A program made the position numbers and the translations under genes. The notes below the pieces were generated by a model. That model saw nothing but the letters and a program-made list of their open reading frames with translations, ran no database searches and was not told the DNA's origin. DNA of 64,000 nucleotides from Primula veris. Taxonomy: Eukaryota; Streptophyta; Magnoliopsida; Ericales; Primulaceae. Location: the NCBI GenBank assembly GCA_963682055.1, contig OY821742.1:14663752-14727751 (forward strand), read 5' to 3'. Below are positions 21,325-30,935 of this stretch, piece by piece (position 1 is the stretch's first letter; every line of letters begins with the position of its first letter).

Positions 21325-23355
21325 CTAATGGCATTTGCATTGAGCGTTGCCGATGCCAAATAGGTGGTACCACTTGTTGGTATGCCTTCCACCTTTGTTG
21401 ATTAATGGCACTTCCTTCTTGATGGTGGAGTCGATCTTCTTGACTTCCACGACTTTTGCCGGTGTCGCCAACCACTTGTTGATTTTCTCCTTTTGGATGG
21501 AGATACCTACAACACAAGTTTTGTCCTTTGGTACCCAATTTCTTTTGGGTCCGACATTGTTAGTGGCTCGGGTCTTTACTACCCATTTCAAATCGCTTCT
21601 ACTAACATGAAAGCGATTTGGGCATTTAGAAGAAAAATGCTCATTTCTACTACAATGTATACAATGCATAGACTTTTTCGTAAAACGAGAACTATGCGAC
21701 TTTTTGTAGGAAGTTTTAGAAGTATGATGAGCGGTTTTGGTTTGAAAACCTAAACCTCTTCTATTATTACAAGAGTTCGGCAAAACTCTTGAAGTACTCC
21801 CTTGTGTAAAAACAACCTTTTGTATAGGCGGAATAGGAGTTGTAGACAAGCTAGGAGATTTGACAAAGCGGGTTGTGCTTGAGCCAATAGAGTTGGAATC
21901 GAAACCCACACCGCTTTTGTCATTAACATCTTTTTGACAACTCAAAATTTCGTCCAACACGGTTTTCCCTTTGGAAAACCTTGAGATTGTTAACTCGAGT
22001 TTTTCGACCGCAATGACAAGCTCATCGTTTTTATTTTTCAAAGAGTCATTTTCGGTTTTTAAAAACTCGTTTTTATCTTTTAAGTCTTCCTTTTCGTCAT
22101 CTATATCATGTAAAGAGAATGACGATGTCGGAATAGACTCATTTTCAATTTTATCTCTTTTCAAGGATCTTATTTCTTCATTGAGGGAAGAATTTATCCT
22201 TTTAAGAGAGTCGACCTTTTCAACAAGCTTAGGAAATTTTTTGGAATAAATATCGCACATATGAAGTAATTCATCATAAGATAGATCATTTACCTCATCG
22301 GCTTCACTTTCGCTTGAGTTGTCGCTTTCGCTTGAAGACGATTTGTTAGGCTCATTTTTGTCTTCCATGGCCATATAGCAACCAAGGTGAGCGACTTCAT
22401 CTTGGTCGGAGCTATCGCTAGAGCTTGAAGCGGATATCTTCTTCTTTCCTTTGCTCTTGCGATTCTTAAGGCAATCTCTCGCCATGTGTCCTTCCTTGCC
22501 ACATGTATAGCAAACAAAATCGTTAGAATAAATTGAATTATTTGACGATTTACCTTTATGTTTGCGTTGGTCCTTTAGCTTTAGGATTTCCTTGACGATT
22601 CGAATGATTTGCATTGAATTTTCGTCGTCATTGGATAGCTCATCGCTTTCGTCACAAGTTGTTCCTTTGAAAGCTATCTCCCTCTTTTTCGAGATTGGCT
22701 TGTGACTATTGAGGGTGATCTCGTGTGTAATGAGCGAACCCGTCAATGCATCAAGAGAGTATGTGTTCATGTCGTGCGCCTCTTGAATTGCGGTGACCTT
22801 TGGTTCCCATTCCTTCGGCAAGCTCCGAATCACCTTTGAGACCATTTCCTTACAAGACAAACACTTACCAAGAGATGTTAATCCATTAGTAATAGTTGTA
22901 AACCTAGCAAGCATATCGGAAATAGTTTCACCCTCGCTCATTTTAAAAAGTTCGTAGTCATGAACTAAAAGTTGGAGTTTGCAATCCTTAACTTGGTTAG
23001 TTCCCTCGTGCATAACTACTAACTTATCCCACATACCCTTAGCGGTTTTACAAGCGGAAATTTTGTTGTACTCGTTAGGAGAAACGGCACAAACAATAGT
23101 ATACATCGCTTTAGCATTAGTAGAGTAGGCTTCTAGTTGAGCATTATCTAGGTCCTCTACGGGGATTGGGTTTTCGCTATTTTCGTGTTTGGGAGCGGAA
23201 TATCCTACTTTAATAATCTTCCAAAGATTAACATTATAGCTTTGTAGGAACATGCTCATCCTATCCTTCCAATATGAATAATTTACACCATCAAAAAATG
23301 GTGGCGTATTGGGTGATGATGCAATGCCGGAAGTGAAATTAAGGAAGTTAGCCAT
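21325..23355 (-). CDS. gag: gag of nested copia element (676 aa, intact)
   Basis: ATG at 23355 (MANFLNFTSGIASSPNTPP), immediately downstream of the primer-binding site. N-terminal UBN2/DUF4219-type capsid: PFFDGVNYSYWKDRMSMFL, DKLVVMHEGTNQVKDCKLQ, FTTITNGLTSLGKCLS. A CX2CX4HX4C zinc knuckle (CYTCGKEGHMARDC) lies near residue 280, followed by Ser/Asp-rich and coiled-coil stretches (about residues 370-460). A second, variant knuckle CIHCSRNEHFSSKC precedes GPKRNWVPK, the sequence that in SIRE-type copia polyproteins lies just before protease. The frame ends (GNAQCKCH) before any protease. The ORF is uninterrupted, in keeping with recent activity. Gag would form particles into which RT from a related autonomous element must be supplied. 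Confidence 0.92.
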   Translation of the reverse strand: MANFLNFTSGIASSPNTPPFFDGVNYSYWKDRMSMFLQSYNVNLWKIIKVGYSAPKHENSENPIPVEDLDNAQLEAYSTNAKAMYTIVCAVSPNEYNKISACKTAKGMWDKLVVMHEGTNQVKDCKLQLLVHDYELFKMSEGETISDMLARFTTITNGLTSLGKCLSCKEMVSKVIRSLPKEWEPKVTAIQEAHDMNTYSLDALTGSLITHEITLNSHKPISKKREIAFKGTTCDESDELSNDDENSMQIIRIVKEILKLKDQRKHKGKSSNNSIYSNDFVCYTCGKEGHMARDCLKNRKSKGKKKISASSSSDSSDQDEVAHLGCYMAMEDKNEPNKSSSSESDNSSESEADEVNDLSYDELLHMCDIYSKKFPKLVEKVDSLKRINSSLNEEIRSLKRDKIENESIPTSSFSLHDIDDEKEDLKDKNEFLKTENDSLKNKNDELVIAVEKLELTISRFSKGKTVLDEILSCQKDVNDKSGVGFDSNSIGSSTTRFVKSPSLSTTPIPPIQKVVFTQGSTSRVLPNSCNNRRGLGFQTKTAHHTSKTSYKKSHSSRFTKKSMHCIHCSRNEHFSSKCPNRFHVSRSDLKWVVKTRATNNVGPKRNWVPKDKTCVVGISIQKEKINKWLATPAKVVEVKKIDSTIKKEVPLINKGGRHTNKWYHLFGIGNAQCKCH

Positions 23356-23399
23356 CGGGATCTTAACTCTAGAATCGTTAGATTCTTATATGCAAGAGC

Positions 23400-23417
23400 C
23401 TTGGCTCTGATACCAAT
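23400..23417 (-). promoter_or_regulatory. Primer-binding site (tRNA-iMet type) of nested copia element
   Basis: The minus strand reads TGGTATCAGAGC two to three bases inside the 5' LTR, the standard plant copia primer site complementary to the 3' end of initiator tRNA-Met. Confidence 0.95.
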
Positions 23418-24671
23418 TGTTGGCCCCGGTGCGGCTAAACCTTAGAGGGGGGGTGAATAAGGTTTCTAGGCGTTTTTGCGGAATTAAAAATTCTAAGCAA
23501 CTAACAACCCAACTTATGCAATTCTAAGCTTAAGCGTTTAACAAAAGTTAATGAATTGCTAAATTACTAAACGCAAGCAATAAATACGCAAGAATATAAG
23601 TTGCGGAAAGTAAAAGTAAGGGAAGAAAATGACACCGTGATTTATAGAGGTTCGGCAAACGTGCCTACGTCCTCTTCTCGGTACTACCGAGTATTTCACT
23701 AAAATGTTTCTTCCGGATTTTACAAACCCTATCGAGCTCAATCGACGGATTGGCTCACCCTCTACCCGAGGTTCCTACTCTTGATACAAGTGCAAGAGAA
23801 CACGACTACGAGTCTACGACTCCCCCTCAATTTATGAGTACCCGAATGAAAAACCTAGAGCTTTTAAGCTTCACTTGCTTACAAAGCCTCTACCCGTTCA
23901 CTCGCTCACAATTGAGTTTATAAAACACTCGATACAAATTTTGTTACAAAAATGTAACTACACTCACTATTCTAATTGCTTCTTAAAAAGCTAATTGGTG
24001 AGTTGTTGATGATGATCGAGCTTGAATCTCTTTCTCTTTTATTTTCCTCTTTCTCGAATATATATGCACCAAAATGGTGATATTAGGGTTTTAATGAGAG
24101 GTTGAAGGAAGTTGATTGGTATTGTGATTGGTTGATTTGGGAGAGAGATTTGGTTGGTATATATATGCCAAACAGTCTGTTTTTCTGTATATGACCGTTG
24201 GAAGTGGTTATGGCTATTTTTCAGTGGTTTAAGCTATTTCCCAGAAATTGCTGAAAAGCTGTTTTCGAAAACTGCAGAAAACGATCGGTCGTTCTCTACA
24301 GTCGATCGGTCGTTTTCAGAAAACGATCGGTCGTTTCTGAGTTTCGACCGGTCGTTTTTTCGACCTGCTCACTGGAATATTTTGGACCAAAAACGATCGG
24401 TCGTTTTTGTCCAGTCGATCGGTCGTCTGTAATTCTGGCAGTTTTTCGGTCTTCTCCGAAAGCTTGTAACTTCTTCGTTTTAGCTCCGATTTTGGTTCCG
24501 CTTGAACCTATGGCTTCGTTATCGAATGCTCTATCATTTAAAGACCTGAAATGTACATTTTCTCTTCTTTGGAAAAGACAAGCATTATATCAATGAAATA
24601 GAGAAATAGTAAAATCATTAAAACATAATCAAGGTTATAATCAAAATCATTATTGAACTCTAAGTTCAACA
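23418..24671 (-). repeat. 5' LTR of nested gag-only copia element
   Basis: 1254 bp, near identical to 19805-21058. It supplies the promoter for the gag transcript. TATATATGCC (about 24159-24168) and TATATATGCACC (about 24059-24070) are AT-rich TATA-like stretches. The motif cluster is repeated at 24277-24428. Confidence 0.95.
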
Positions 24672-26715
24672 CAATTTATCGTAATCCGAGGACAACTTCG
24701 CCATCTTGACTCTCTCCTCGGCCGCTATTTTATTTTCGGCCACCAGCTTCTCTTTCTCCGCCTCTAGCTCGGAGACCAACTTCAACTGCTGAGCTTTATC
24801 CTCAGCCATTACTTTGTTTTCGGCCTCTAATGCCGACAGCTGATCCCTTAACACCGCAATATCCACGAAAACATGCATTTAGAAACATCAGACAACAGCT
24901 AAAAGAAGAGCGTCACCACCTATGTAATCAAATGCGAACGCAACATACCCGAAGCGCATCAGCGCTGGCCTTCTCTATAACTGACTTCACATGCAGAGCG
25001 GCTATTTTCTCTGCATCCTTAACGACGAGGGGCTCAAGAGCAGTATACCCCATCCTCAAGACTCGGGGTTGCTCCAACAATTCACCCCCACAACGCTCAA
25101 TGTAATGAGTCATTGCAGCCCCGTCTATCAACACCTTTTCAGGTCCCTCGGGAACCTCCTCCTCACCACCAATCGCAACCTCCACGGCAGTTTCCTTGCC
25201 GGCTTCCACCTCCTCTTCTTCCCTCACCTCCTCTGAAGGACCAGTCTCAGGGGCCCTATGCTCGATCACCTCTACGGTACGGATGGGCGAGTAAACAGGA
25301 AGATCTATCGGATCCTCGGTATGAGTAGGCGAGATGACAGGCAGGGTCATCGTCTCCTCGCCCATGTTCACCAAGAGGTTCATATGACTGAATACGTTAT
25401 CAATCGACCCCTGAAACACAATAATACCCATAGACCGGGCAAGAGCAAGGGTAACCAATGAAGAAGTCAATAACTGAAACAAGATAACGTATAAAGAAAG
25501 GAACACTAGAGTTCAAAGTCGACTATTCACACAAACAAACATACACGTACCTCACCATGCGCAGCAGCCTCCTCGGTAGTACCAGCATCCGCAACCTCTT
25601 CATTCACCGAGGTCTCTGACCCCTTAGCCTTCTTCAAGGTCCCAACAGCATCATCTGATGCTCGGCGTTTAGGACGAGCAAGCTTTTTCCCTCCCCGTGA
25701 AGCGCTTCTCGCCCTGACAATTTTGAGGAAGTCCTCCTCAGTCGCCTTGGGAATCTCGGGCGCAGGATTGCCCTTGGTCACCGGCCCCGTAGGATAACCT
25801 AAGAGCATGGGAGCAGTACGGCTCGCCGGATCCTTTGCCGGTCTCGGCCCCCACCAGTTCCAAAGTGCCAAGAGAGCTTAGACATTGGGAGCACCTAGGT
25901 CGGGACTATCCGGAGCCGTCGTAGTAGGTCCGGGAATCAGGTGTTCGGCACAGCACCATTCTCCGGAAGCAATCACAATGCCAAGATTGTGCTCCTTATT
26001 CGTATCAGGAAGACTGAGGACAAGCCGCGAGAATAAGCGCAATGACTTCATATACGAGCTCCGACGCTCAAAACTCAAACTATATACCCCGAACACATCT
26101 TTCAGTTCGATTTTTATCCCAGACAACTCCGATAACCTCTGGATACCGATCAAAGTACGGTAACCATTCAAAGCCAGTTGGGCCGGCGCTATCTGGACGG
26201 CCTCAAAGAACGAGGCCACCCATTCGGTGAACGGAAGTCTAAGACCCCCGGTAAAGAACGTCGAGGAACGTACGGCCACCTCACCGGCCGGAACAAATCC
26301 CATAACCTCCTCGTCGGAGACAGGCAGCCGAATGCGTATGTTGTCAGGTATCCCGGCGAGCTTCTTGAAATCCTCTTCCACAAACGGGCCAACTTGGGCC
26401 CGGCATTGGGTCAGAATGTCCTATCCCAACATCATAAAAATTTCAATCAATATCCTAAACAAAAACACAACAATACGCGAACCCCCCCCCCCCCCCCAAT
26501 TTACTAGAAACCCTAAGATTTTCTACTCAACCAACAAAACTCCTATACATGACGAAAAACCACCAATCACCAACCCAGATACATATATATAGGCAAACAC
26601 GACCGTATCTCATACAGCACATACATAACAGCAACAACCAATCAAATACAGGCCCTAAACACAGCCATATACAGAATACCAAGCAAAATACGAAAACACT
26701 TACAGTCATAGTCAT

Positions 26716-27440
26716 GAGCAAGCAGTAGATCGAAGCAGCAAATCTATCAGTTATCCGGTGAAACCCTAGATCGAGACGCAAGTTATTTTTGGCGGGAAGA
26801 GAAAACCCTAGAGAGAGACAATAAGAGATATTTTTTTTCAGCAAATTATGGGATAAAAAACAAAAGGGATTACTTAGCACAGTTAAAAGAAGTGGAGCCA
26901 CAGAAAGAATAAAATATTAACCGTCCTTTCGTGTGACAGAGGTTTACCTTTTTTCCAACCATAGAAAAGTCCACAACCGCTGCTCTTTTCGACAGATAAA
27001 CGCTCCAGATCTTGCCACGTCACATAGTTTATCCCACTAACCAAGGCAGTTCACATCATTACACCTATATAAACGGCCCGTGGACCCTACCACGAAAAGC
27101 TTCTACCATACGCTACCAGTATTACCAACCGAGGACACCCTCCGAGTAAGTTCCTCGACGTCAAAACCGTTTCTTACCGAAATGGTACACCGAACAAGGT
27201 GAACGGCGACCGTTCCTAGCCCGACGACATTTAAGCGTCCAGTCTAACAACGCTCTCCGGGGGGATAACATTGGTGTACCTTGCTCGGTATCCAATGATG
27301 TCAGCACGAAGGCAAAGCAAATAACACAGCGAAGACGCAAAGACAAATAAAATAGACATGATCAAATTGCAAAACACAAGTTTTATTCATCCACAAAGGG
27401 GGATACAAACAAACAACAGGAAAAGAAAAGTTTACAAGAA
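26716..27440 (-). promoter_or_regulatory. 5' leader and promoter space of the antisense gene
   Basis: The minus strand upstream of ATG 26715 has a plant-leader-like tract (CTCTCTCTAGGGTTTTCTCTTCCCGCC, complement of about 26788-26815). Further up, CCTATATAAACGG at about 27065-27077 is TATA-like on the plus strand but weaker (TATATAGG) on the minus strand, so the start point is unclear. 27080-27440 holds no ORF worth reporting and contains a GAATAAAAC signal for the next antisense gene. Confidence 0.4.
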
Positions 27441-27455
27441 AATACAACGCCCATC

Positions 27456-27815
27456 CTACTTCTTCGAACTACCCCCCATATCGGCATCCTTCTTCGCCAA
27501 GAGCTCCCCCAGACGCTCTTTTTCCCTAACCAAATGGGAAATGCCAATCTCCACTTGTTTTAAAGCATAAGATTGAGACTTGCACTTCTGCTCGGCAACA
27601 AAACGAGCAGCGCTCTCCTCCTTCCAGTACTGTTTGAACCGCCTCATTTCGGTCTGAGCACACTTAAGATCGTGTTTCAACCTTGATATCTCGATGTCTT
27701 TTAGTTGAAGCGGCGTCAATTCCTCCTTCCCATAACCAGGGGGACGGGGTAGCAAGAAGGTGTGCTCTTCAACTACGGTTTTCTTTTTGGAAGCAGACCT
27801 GGTGATGGGAGCCAT
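27456..27815 (-). CDS. Short antisense coiled-coil protein 5 (119 aa)
   Basis: ATG at 27815: MAPITRSASKKKTVVEEHTF. A basic N-terminus is followed by a helical region (LTPLQLKDIEISRLKHDLK, FKQYWKEESAARFVAEQKC, SHLVREKERLGELLAKK) and a Gly/Ser/Lys tail. A TATA box (CTTTATAAAT on the minus strand, about 27891-27900) lies about 80 bp upstream, followed by a CT-rich leader. GAATAAAAC (minus strand, near 27376) can serve as polyadenylation signal. No known domain is recognised. The layout is the same as in four neighbours. Confidence 0.6.
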   Translation of the reverse strand: MAPITRSASKKKTVVEEHTFLLPRPPGYGKEELTPLQLKDIEISRLKHDLKCAQTEMRRFKQYWKEESAARFVAEQKCKSQSYALKQVEIGISHLVREKERLGELLAKKDADMGGSSKK

Positions 27816-28070
27816 CTCAGTTAAACACTAATAGGGAAAGGAGAGAGAGAAAGGAAGAATGGATACTGAAACACAAAGACAATAGGGAGCATTTATAAAG
27901 AATCAAAGGGCACAAAGTACGAAAAGGCGCCAGGAACGAGGCGTTGCAAACGGTTCAATATACAAAGAGGAATGGAATACGAAAAGGTACAACTTATCAA
28001 AAACAAAAAAATTTATTACTTGATACAGATTACAAAACGGGAAATACATCAGAAAATAAGCCCAATCTAA

Positions 28071-28550
28071 CTAAGGATCAATGGGCGAAAAAACCGAACT
28101 GCCAGACCAAGAGAAAGACATCCGAGCTGCGCAATTTAACCGAGCTTGGTAGGAATCATTCATGACGACCAAGCATTCATTCTCCGAGGAGAGGTCGTTG
28201 TTCTCCTCGATAAGAACCTTAATGCGCCCCTCAAGACGAGCATTTCTAACCATCATGCTAGCTATGCCTTGAGGGGAGTTATCAAATTCACCCTGAGCAT
28301 GGTCCCAAATCTCCTCGGCATCATACCATGAGCGGGCTAAATGATTTCTCTGTAGCAACAACCTGTCGAGCTGACGACTCAAAGCCGAGATCTCAGTCCA
28401 CTTTATGGTTTCCTCGGGATGAGGGACGGACCGACTCAAGGCAAAGGTACCATACTCCTTCTCAAGTCTGGCCATCCGATGACGGACCCGAGATACCTCA
28501 GCATCTAAGCCCTTCATCTGAGCATGATATCTCACCACGAGCTCAGACAT
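28071..28550 (-). CDS. Short antisense coiled-coil protein 4 (159 aa)
   Basis: ATG at 28550: MSELVVRYHAQMKGLDAEVS. Almost entirely helical with heptad Leu/Met (VSRVRHRMARLEKEYG, ISALSRQLDRLLLQRNHLAR, VRNARLEGRIKVLIEENNDL). The minus strand has CTATAAATACTCG at about 28645-28656, about 100 bp upstream, then a long CT-rich leader. TAATAAATT on the minus strand (near 28015) is a possible polyadenylation signal. Function unknown; related in style, not clearly in sequence, to its neighbours. Confidence 0.6.
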   Translation of the reverse strand: MSELVVRYHAQMKGLDAEVSRVRHRMARLEKEYGTFALSRSVPHPEETIKWTEISALSRQLDRLLLQRNHLARSWYDAEEIWDHAQGEFDNSPQGIASMMVRNARLEGRIKVLIEENNDLSSENECLVVMNDSYQARLNCAARMSFSWSGSSVFSPIDP

Positions 28551-28559
28551 TATGAAAAG

Positions 28560-29450
28560 TTGTGTTTAGATAGAAGGAGATGGGAGATGAAAGAGAAGAA
28601 GAAAACAATAGGAGTGTGAGAAATGATATTACTAAGGAAAAGACGAGTATTTATAGAACAAAGATAGTATGGCATTGACTGACAAGTGTTGGGGAACGTG
28701 CATGTTCGCCTGACAAACACTTGGGAACATGCGTATTATCTGACACAGCATGGGAGCCTGCATCATATACAGGCCCCTCAAACGTCACTCGGCTGCAGTA
28801 CGGCAGAAAATAAAAATTCAAGATATTCAAAGATCCACATTCCAACAAAACGACAAACCACAAATGCAAGGTAAAGAAAAGTGCAATATACAGGGGCAAA
28901 GAAAATTTTCATTAATAAAGATGAGATACATCGCTGTTCATTACATCACGGGACTACATCGAAATGAAAAACTATTACATCATAAAAGGAGACCTATTAC
29001 ATTCGAGAAAAAATCTATTACATCCAAAGGCTACATAGCCAAAGAAGATCGACTATATCAGCAAACCCAGCTAACAGGAGCGAGCAGACAACGATGGGGA
29101 AGAGGAAGAAGAGAATGAAGACGAACATAAAAAAGAAGTGAAAAGCAAGAAGAGAAAAATGAAAAATGACAAAAACCCTAGAAGTAACAAAAAACCCTTA
29201 GGATCACAGGGTTGATTGTTACATCGTAGTGGTGCAGAAGAAGAGAAAAAGGAAAAAAGAAAAAGAAAAGAACAAAGCATTAAACAAAAGAGGAAGAGCA
29301 AGAAATGAAGAAAACTGACAAATAAAAAGGAAGTCAAAGAAACAAAACAAAAAAGAAGAAAAAGAAAAAGAGTGATGGGAGAGAAGATGAAGAAAAAGAA
29401 AGAAGCGCAGAAGAAAAAAAAATATAAAAAGAAGAGAAGAAAGGGGGAAG
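28560..29450. other. Spacer between antisense genes 4 and 3
   Basis: It holds the TATA-like box and leader of gene 4 (28560-28660), two copies of a short motif around 28685-28740 (GACAAGTGTTGGGGAACGTG and GACAAACACTTGGGAACATG) and a long A/G-rich tract (about 29090-29450) that is CT-rich on the minus strand. No convincing coding sequence; the plus-strand frame 28750-29118 is low complexity. Confidence 0.5.
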
Positions 29451-29451
29451 G

Positions 29452-29745
29452 TTAGGGGAAAGTCGATCGGTATCGATGAGAGGGCCCGGCAGAGACATTC
29501 CTGTCCCGAAGTGTCGGGTTTCCCCTCAACACCTCATTCTCTTCGACTAGAGCCTGACGAGCACGTCGGCAATAATCCAGTTCGGATCTTAGCCAAGTCA
29601 ATTCCCGAACCATCTCGGTATGGTGATAACGCATCACCTTCAACTCTTCCTCAGCATCCTTCAACAGCTTTAGTGCATGGCCATAAGAGGCCTCGAAAGC
29701 CTCCACTTGCAAGACCAAGGCAGATTTGGTAGAAGGACCAGCCAT
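29452..29745 (-). CDS. Short antisense coiled-coil protein 3 (97 aa)
   Basis: Start at 29745 (MAGPSTKSALVLQVEAFEAS). The frame is open 24 codons further up, but a TATA box (CTATAAATACCCTC on the minus strand, about 29827-29838) lies in that part of the spacer, so the internal ATG is preferred. The helical body GHALKLLKDAEEELKVMRYH, LTWLRSELDYCRRARQALVEE ends in a short Arg/Ser tail. No known domain. Confidence 0.6.
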   Translation of the reverse strand: MAGPSTKSALVLQVEAFEASYGHALKLLKDAEEELKVMRYHHTEMVRELTWLRSELDYCRRARQALVEENEVLRGNPTLRDRNVSAGPSHRYRSTFP

Positions 29746-30304
29746 TTTGAGAAAATTATAAGGCAAAATTTTATATATGGCAACAAGATATATGGGAGAG
29801 ATTATGAAAAAACCCATATCTTAAGAGGGTATTTATAGAACAGTTAAAGATGGTTTAATGTGGGGAATGGCAACCGTTCATCAAAAGGCGCTGGAAAACA
29901 TGGGTAATGGGAAAGGTGCGTCTGTTGAGAAGAAACGCTTGGGTTCAAGCCAGTATTTAAAGAGGGTAAATCTCCATAAAAGCTTCTACACGTGTCAATT
30001 ACGCCAGCATTTAAAGGAGGAAGTTGAACAGTGTCAAGATTTAAAAGATAAGATTTGTGCACAAGTCTCAAGGAATCCCATTAGTTCCCAGATACAAAGA
30101 CTCAAAAGATTCGGTGGATAAGGTCAAGCACAAGACCCAAGAAAAATCATTAATGAAGCCACAAGCATGCGCCGTCAAAATTAAATGCATTGGGAAAATA
30201 AATCATACAAGAACGAGAAAAAGAAGAGTTTTCATTAATCAAGGGGAACTTCATTACAAGATACTTCTCGACAAAAAGACATTACATCACAAAGAAAAAT
30301 AGGA

Positions 30305-30643
30305 TTATTTTGTAGAAGTACCAGCTTTTTCACCGGGCTTCCTCTTCGACCGAGCATACACTTCCTCAAGGGCTAATTTGTAAGCCCTCTTGGAAGCAAT
30401 TTGCCTGTCTCTGGAGGCCTCAAGCTCTTTGATCCGAGCACGAGCATGAATACTGTCGAGCAAAGACCTCTGGTGCTCCTTCTCCATGGCGTCCAATCGT
30501 TCGTCTAGTTCGACGGCCCGACGAGCTTCCACCGACAACCGGGCAACCCTCTTCTCGAGATAACGCACTTTCTTAACTTCCTCTTCAAGATGAGCAACAT
30601 ATTCAGGAAGGTTATCACCATTAGTTTCATAAGGAGAAGTCAT
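30305..30643 (-). CDS. Short antisense coiled-coil protein 2 (112 aa), paralogue of protein 1
   Basis: Start chosen at MTSPYETNGDNLPEYVAHLE because it aligns with MASPNSSTGDNSSDYVAYLE of the neighbour at 30936-31247, and because the TATA box (CTATAAAAAGGGGG on the minus strand, about 30689-30702) lies about 55 bp upstream, inside the longer open frame. Shared C-terminal motif: KRAYKLALEEVYARSKRKPG versus KRAYKLAFKELHDRTKPGSE. The middle is a coiled coil (LEKRVARLSVEARRAVELDE). The pair results from duplication within the element. Confidence 0.65.
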   Translation of the reverse strand: MTSPYETNGDNLPEYVAHLEEEVKKVRYLEKRVARLSVEARRAVELDERLDAMEKEHQRSLLDSIHARARIKELEASRDRQIASKRAYKLALEEVYARSKRKPGEKAGTSTK

Positions 30644-30935
30644 TTGTTCGTTAATAAGGAATGAATTACACAAAGAAGACAATGCAGCCCCCTTTTTATA
30701 GGGAAAAATGAGGGACATTAATGATCGTCTCGAAGAAAGAACAACCCTCATGAACTTCCCAAGTGCATTCAAGGCTAACTAACAACAATTTCCAAGGTCC
30801 AATTGAGTCATCCAATGAGGTATTAAGGAAACAAACACACAGGAATAAAAGTAGGAAATATTTTATTAATATTTTCAATAATTCGGTTACAACTTGGAGA
30901 TAATGCCTAATTACAAAGAAATCACAAAAGACTAA

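Larger units (their letters stand above)
19805..24671 (-). mobile_element. Gag-only Ty1/copia element (TR-GAG type) nested in the gypsy element
   Basis: 4867 bp on the minus strand. Both LTRs (19805-21058 as 3' LTR, 23418-24671 as 5' LTR) are 1254 bp. CAATT flanks both sides (19800-19804, 24672-24676), a perfect target duplication. The primer-binding site is the classical TGGTATCAGAGC (complement at about 23403-23414). A polypurine tract (AAAATGGGGGAG on the minus strand) precedes the 3' LTR. Between the LTRs (2.36 kb) there is only gag, with no protease, integrase or RT. Only one LTR difference was seen by eye (in AGTAAAAGCAAGGGAAG versus AGTAAAAGTAAGGGAAG), so insertion is recent and transposition must have used another element's enzymes. 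Confidence 0.95.
19347..26715 (-). pseudogene. Multi-exon antisense gene with 'putative gypsy type transposon' domain (PF04195) and coiled coils; interrupted
   Basis: Predicted exons in order: 26704-26715 (ATGACTATGACT, donor GTAAGT); 25551-26420 (acceptor TTGGGATAG, donor GTACGT); 24949-25410 (acceptor TGTGTTTCAG, donor GTATGT); and a coiled-coil exon from about 24860 running through the nested copia insertion to 19347. Exons 1-3 join in phase 0. Exon 2 carries the domain: GIPDNIRIRLPVSDEEV, LRLPFTEWVASFFEAVQIAP, LSELSGIKIELKDVFGVYSL, followed by a Lys/Arg nuclear-signal-like region (KKLARPKRRAS). Exon 3 is acidic. Exon 4 is a Glu/Lys coiled coil (SALEAENKVMAEDKAQQ). Breaks: a TAA at 25878-25880 in exon 2, probably from CAA, and the 4.9-kb insertion. 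The function of this domain family is unknown; it occurs with plant gypsy elements. The acceptor of exon 4 is uncertain. Confidence 0.7.

Noticed and set aside
28750..29118. 122-codon plus-strand ORF rich in Lys/Arg
   Set aside because: Low-complexity purine-rich tract, which is the CT-rich spacer between the antisense genes; no domain.
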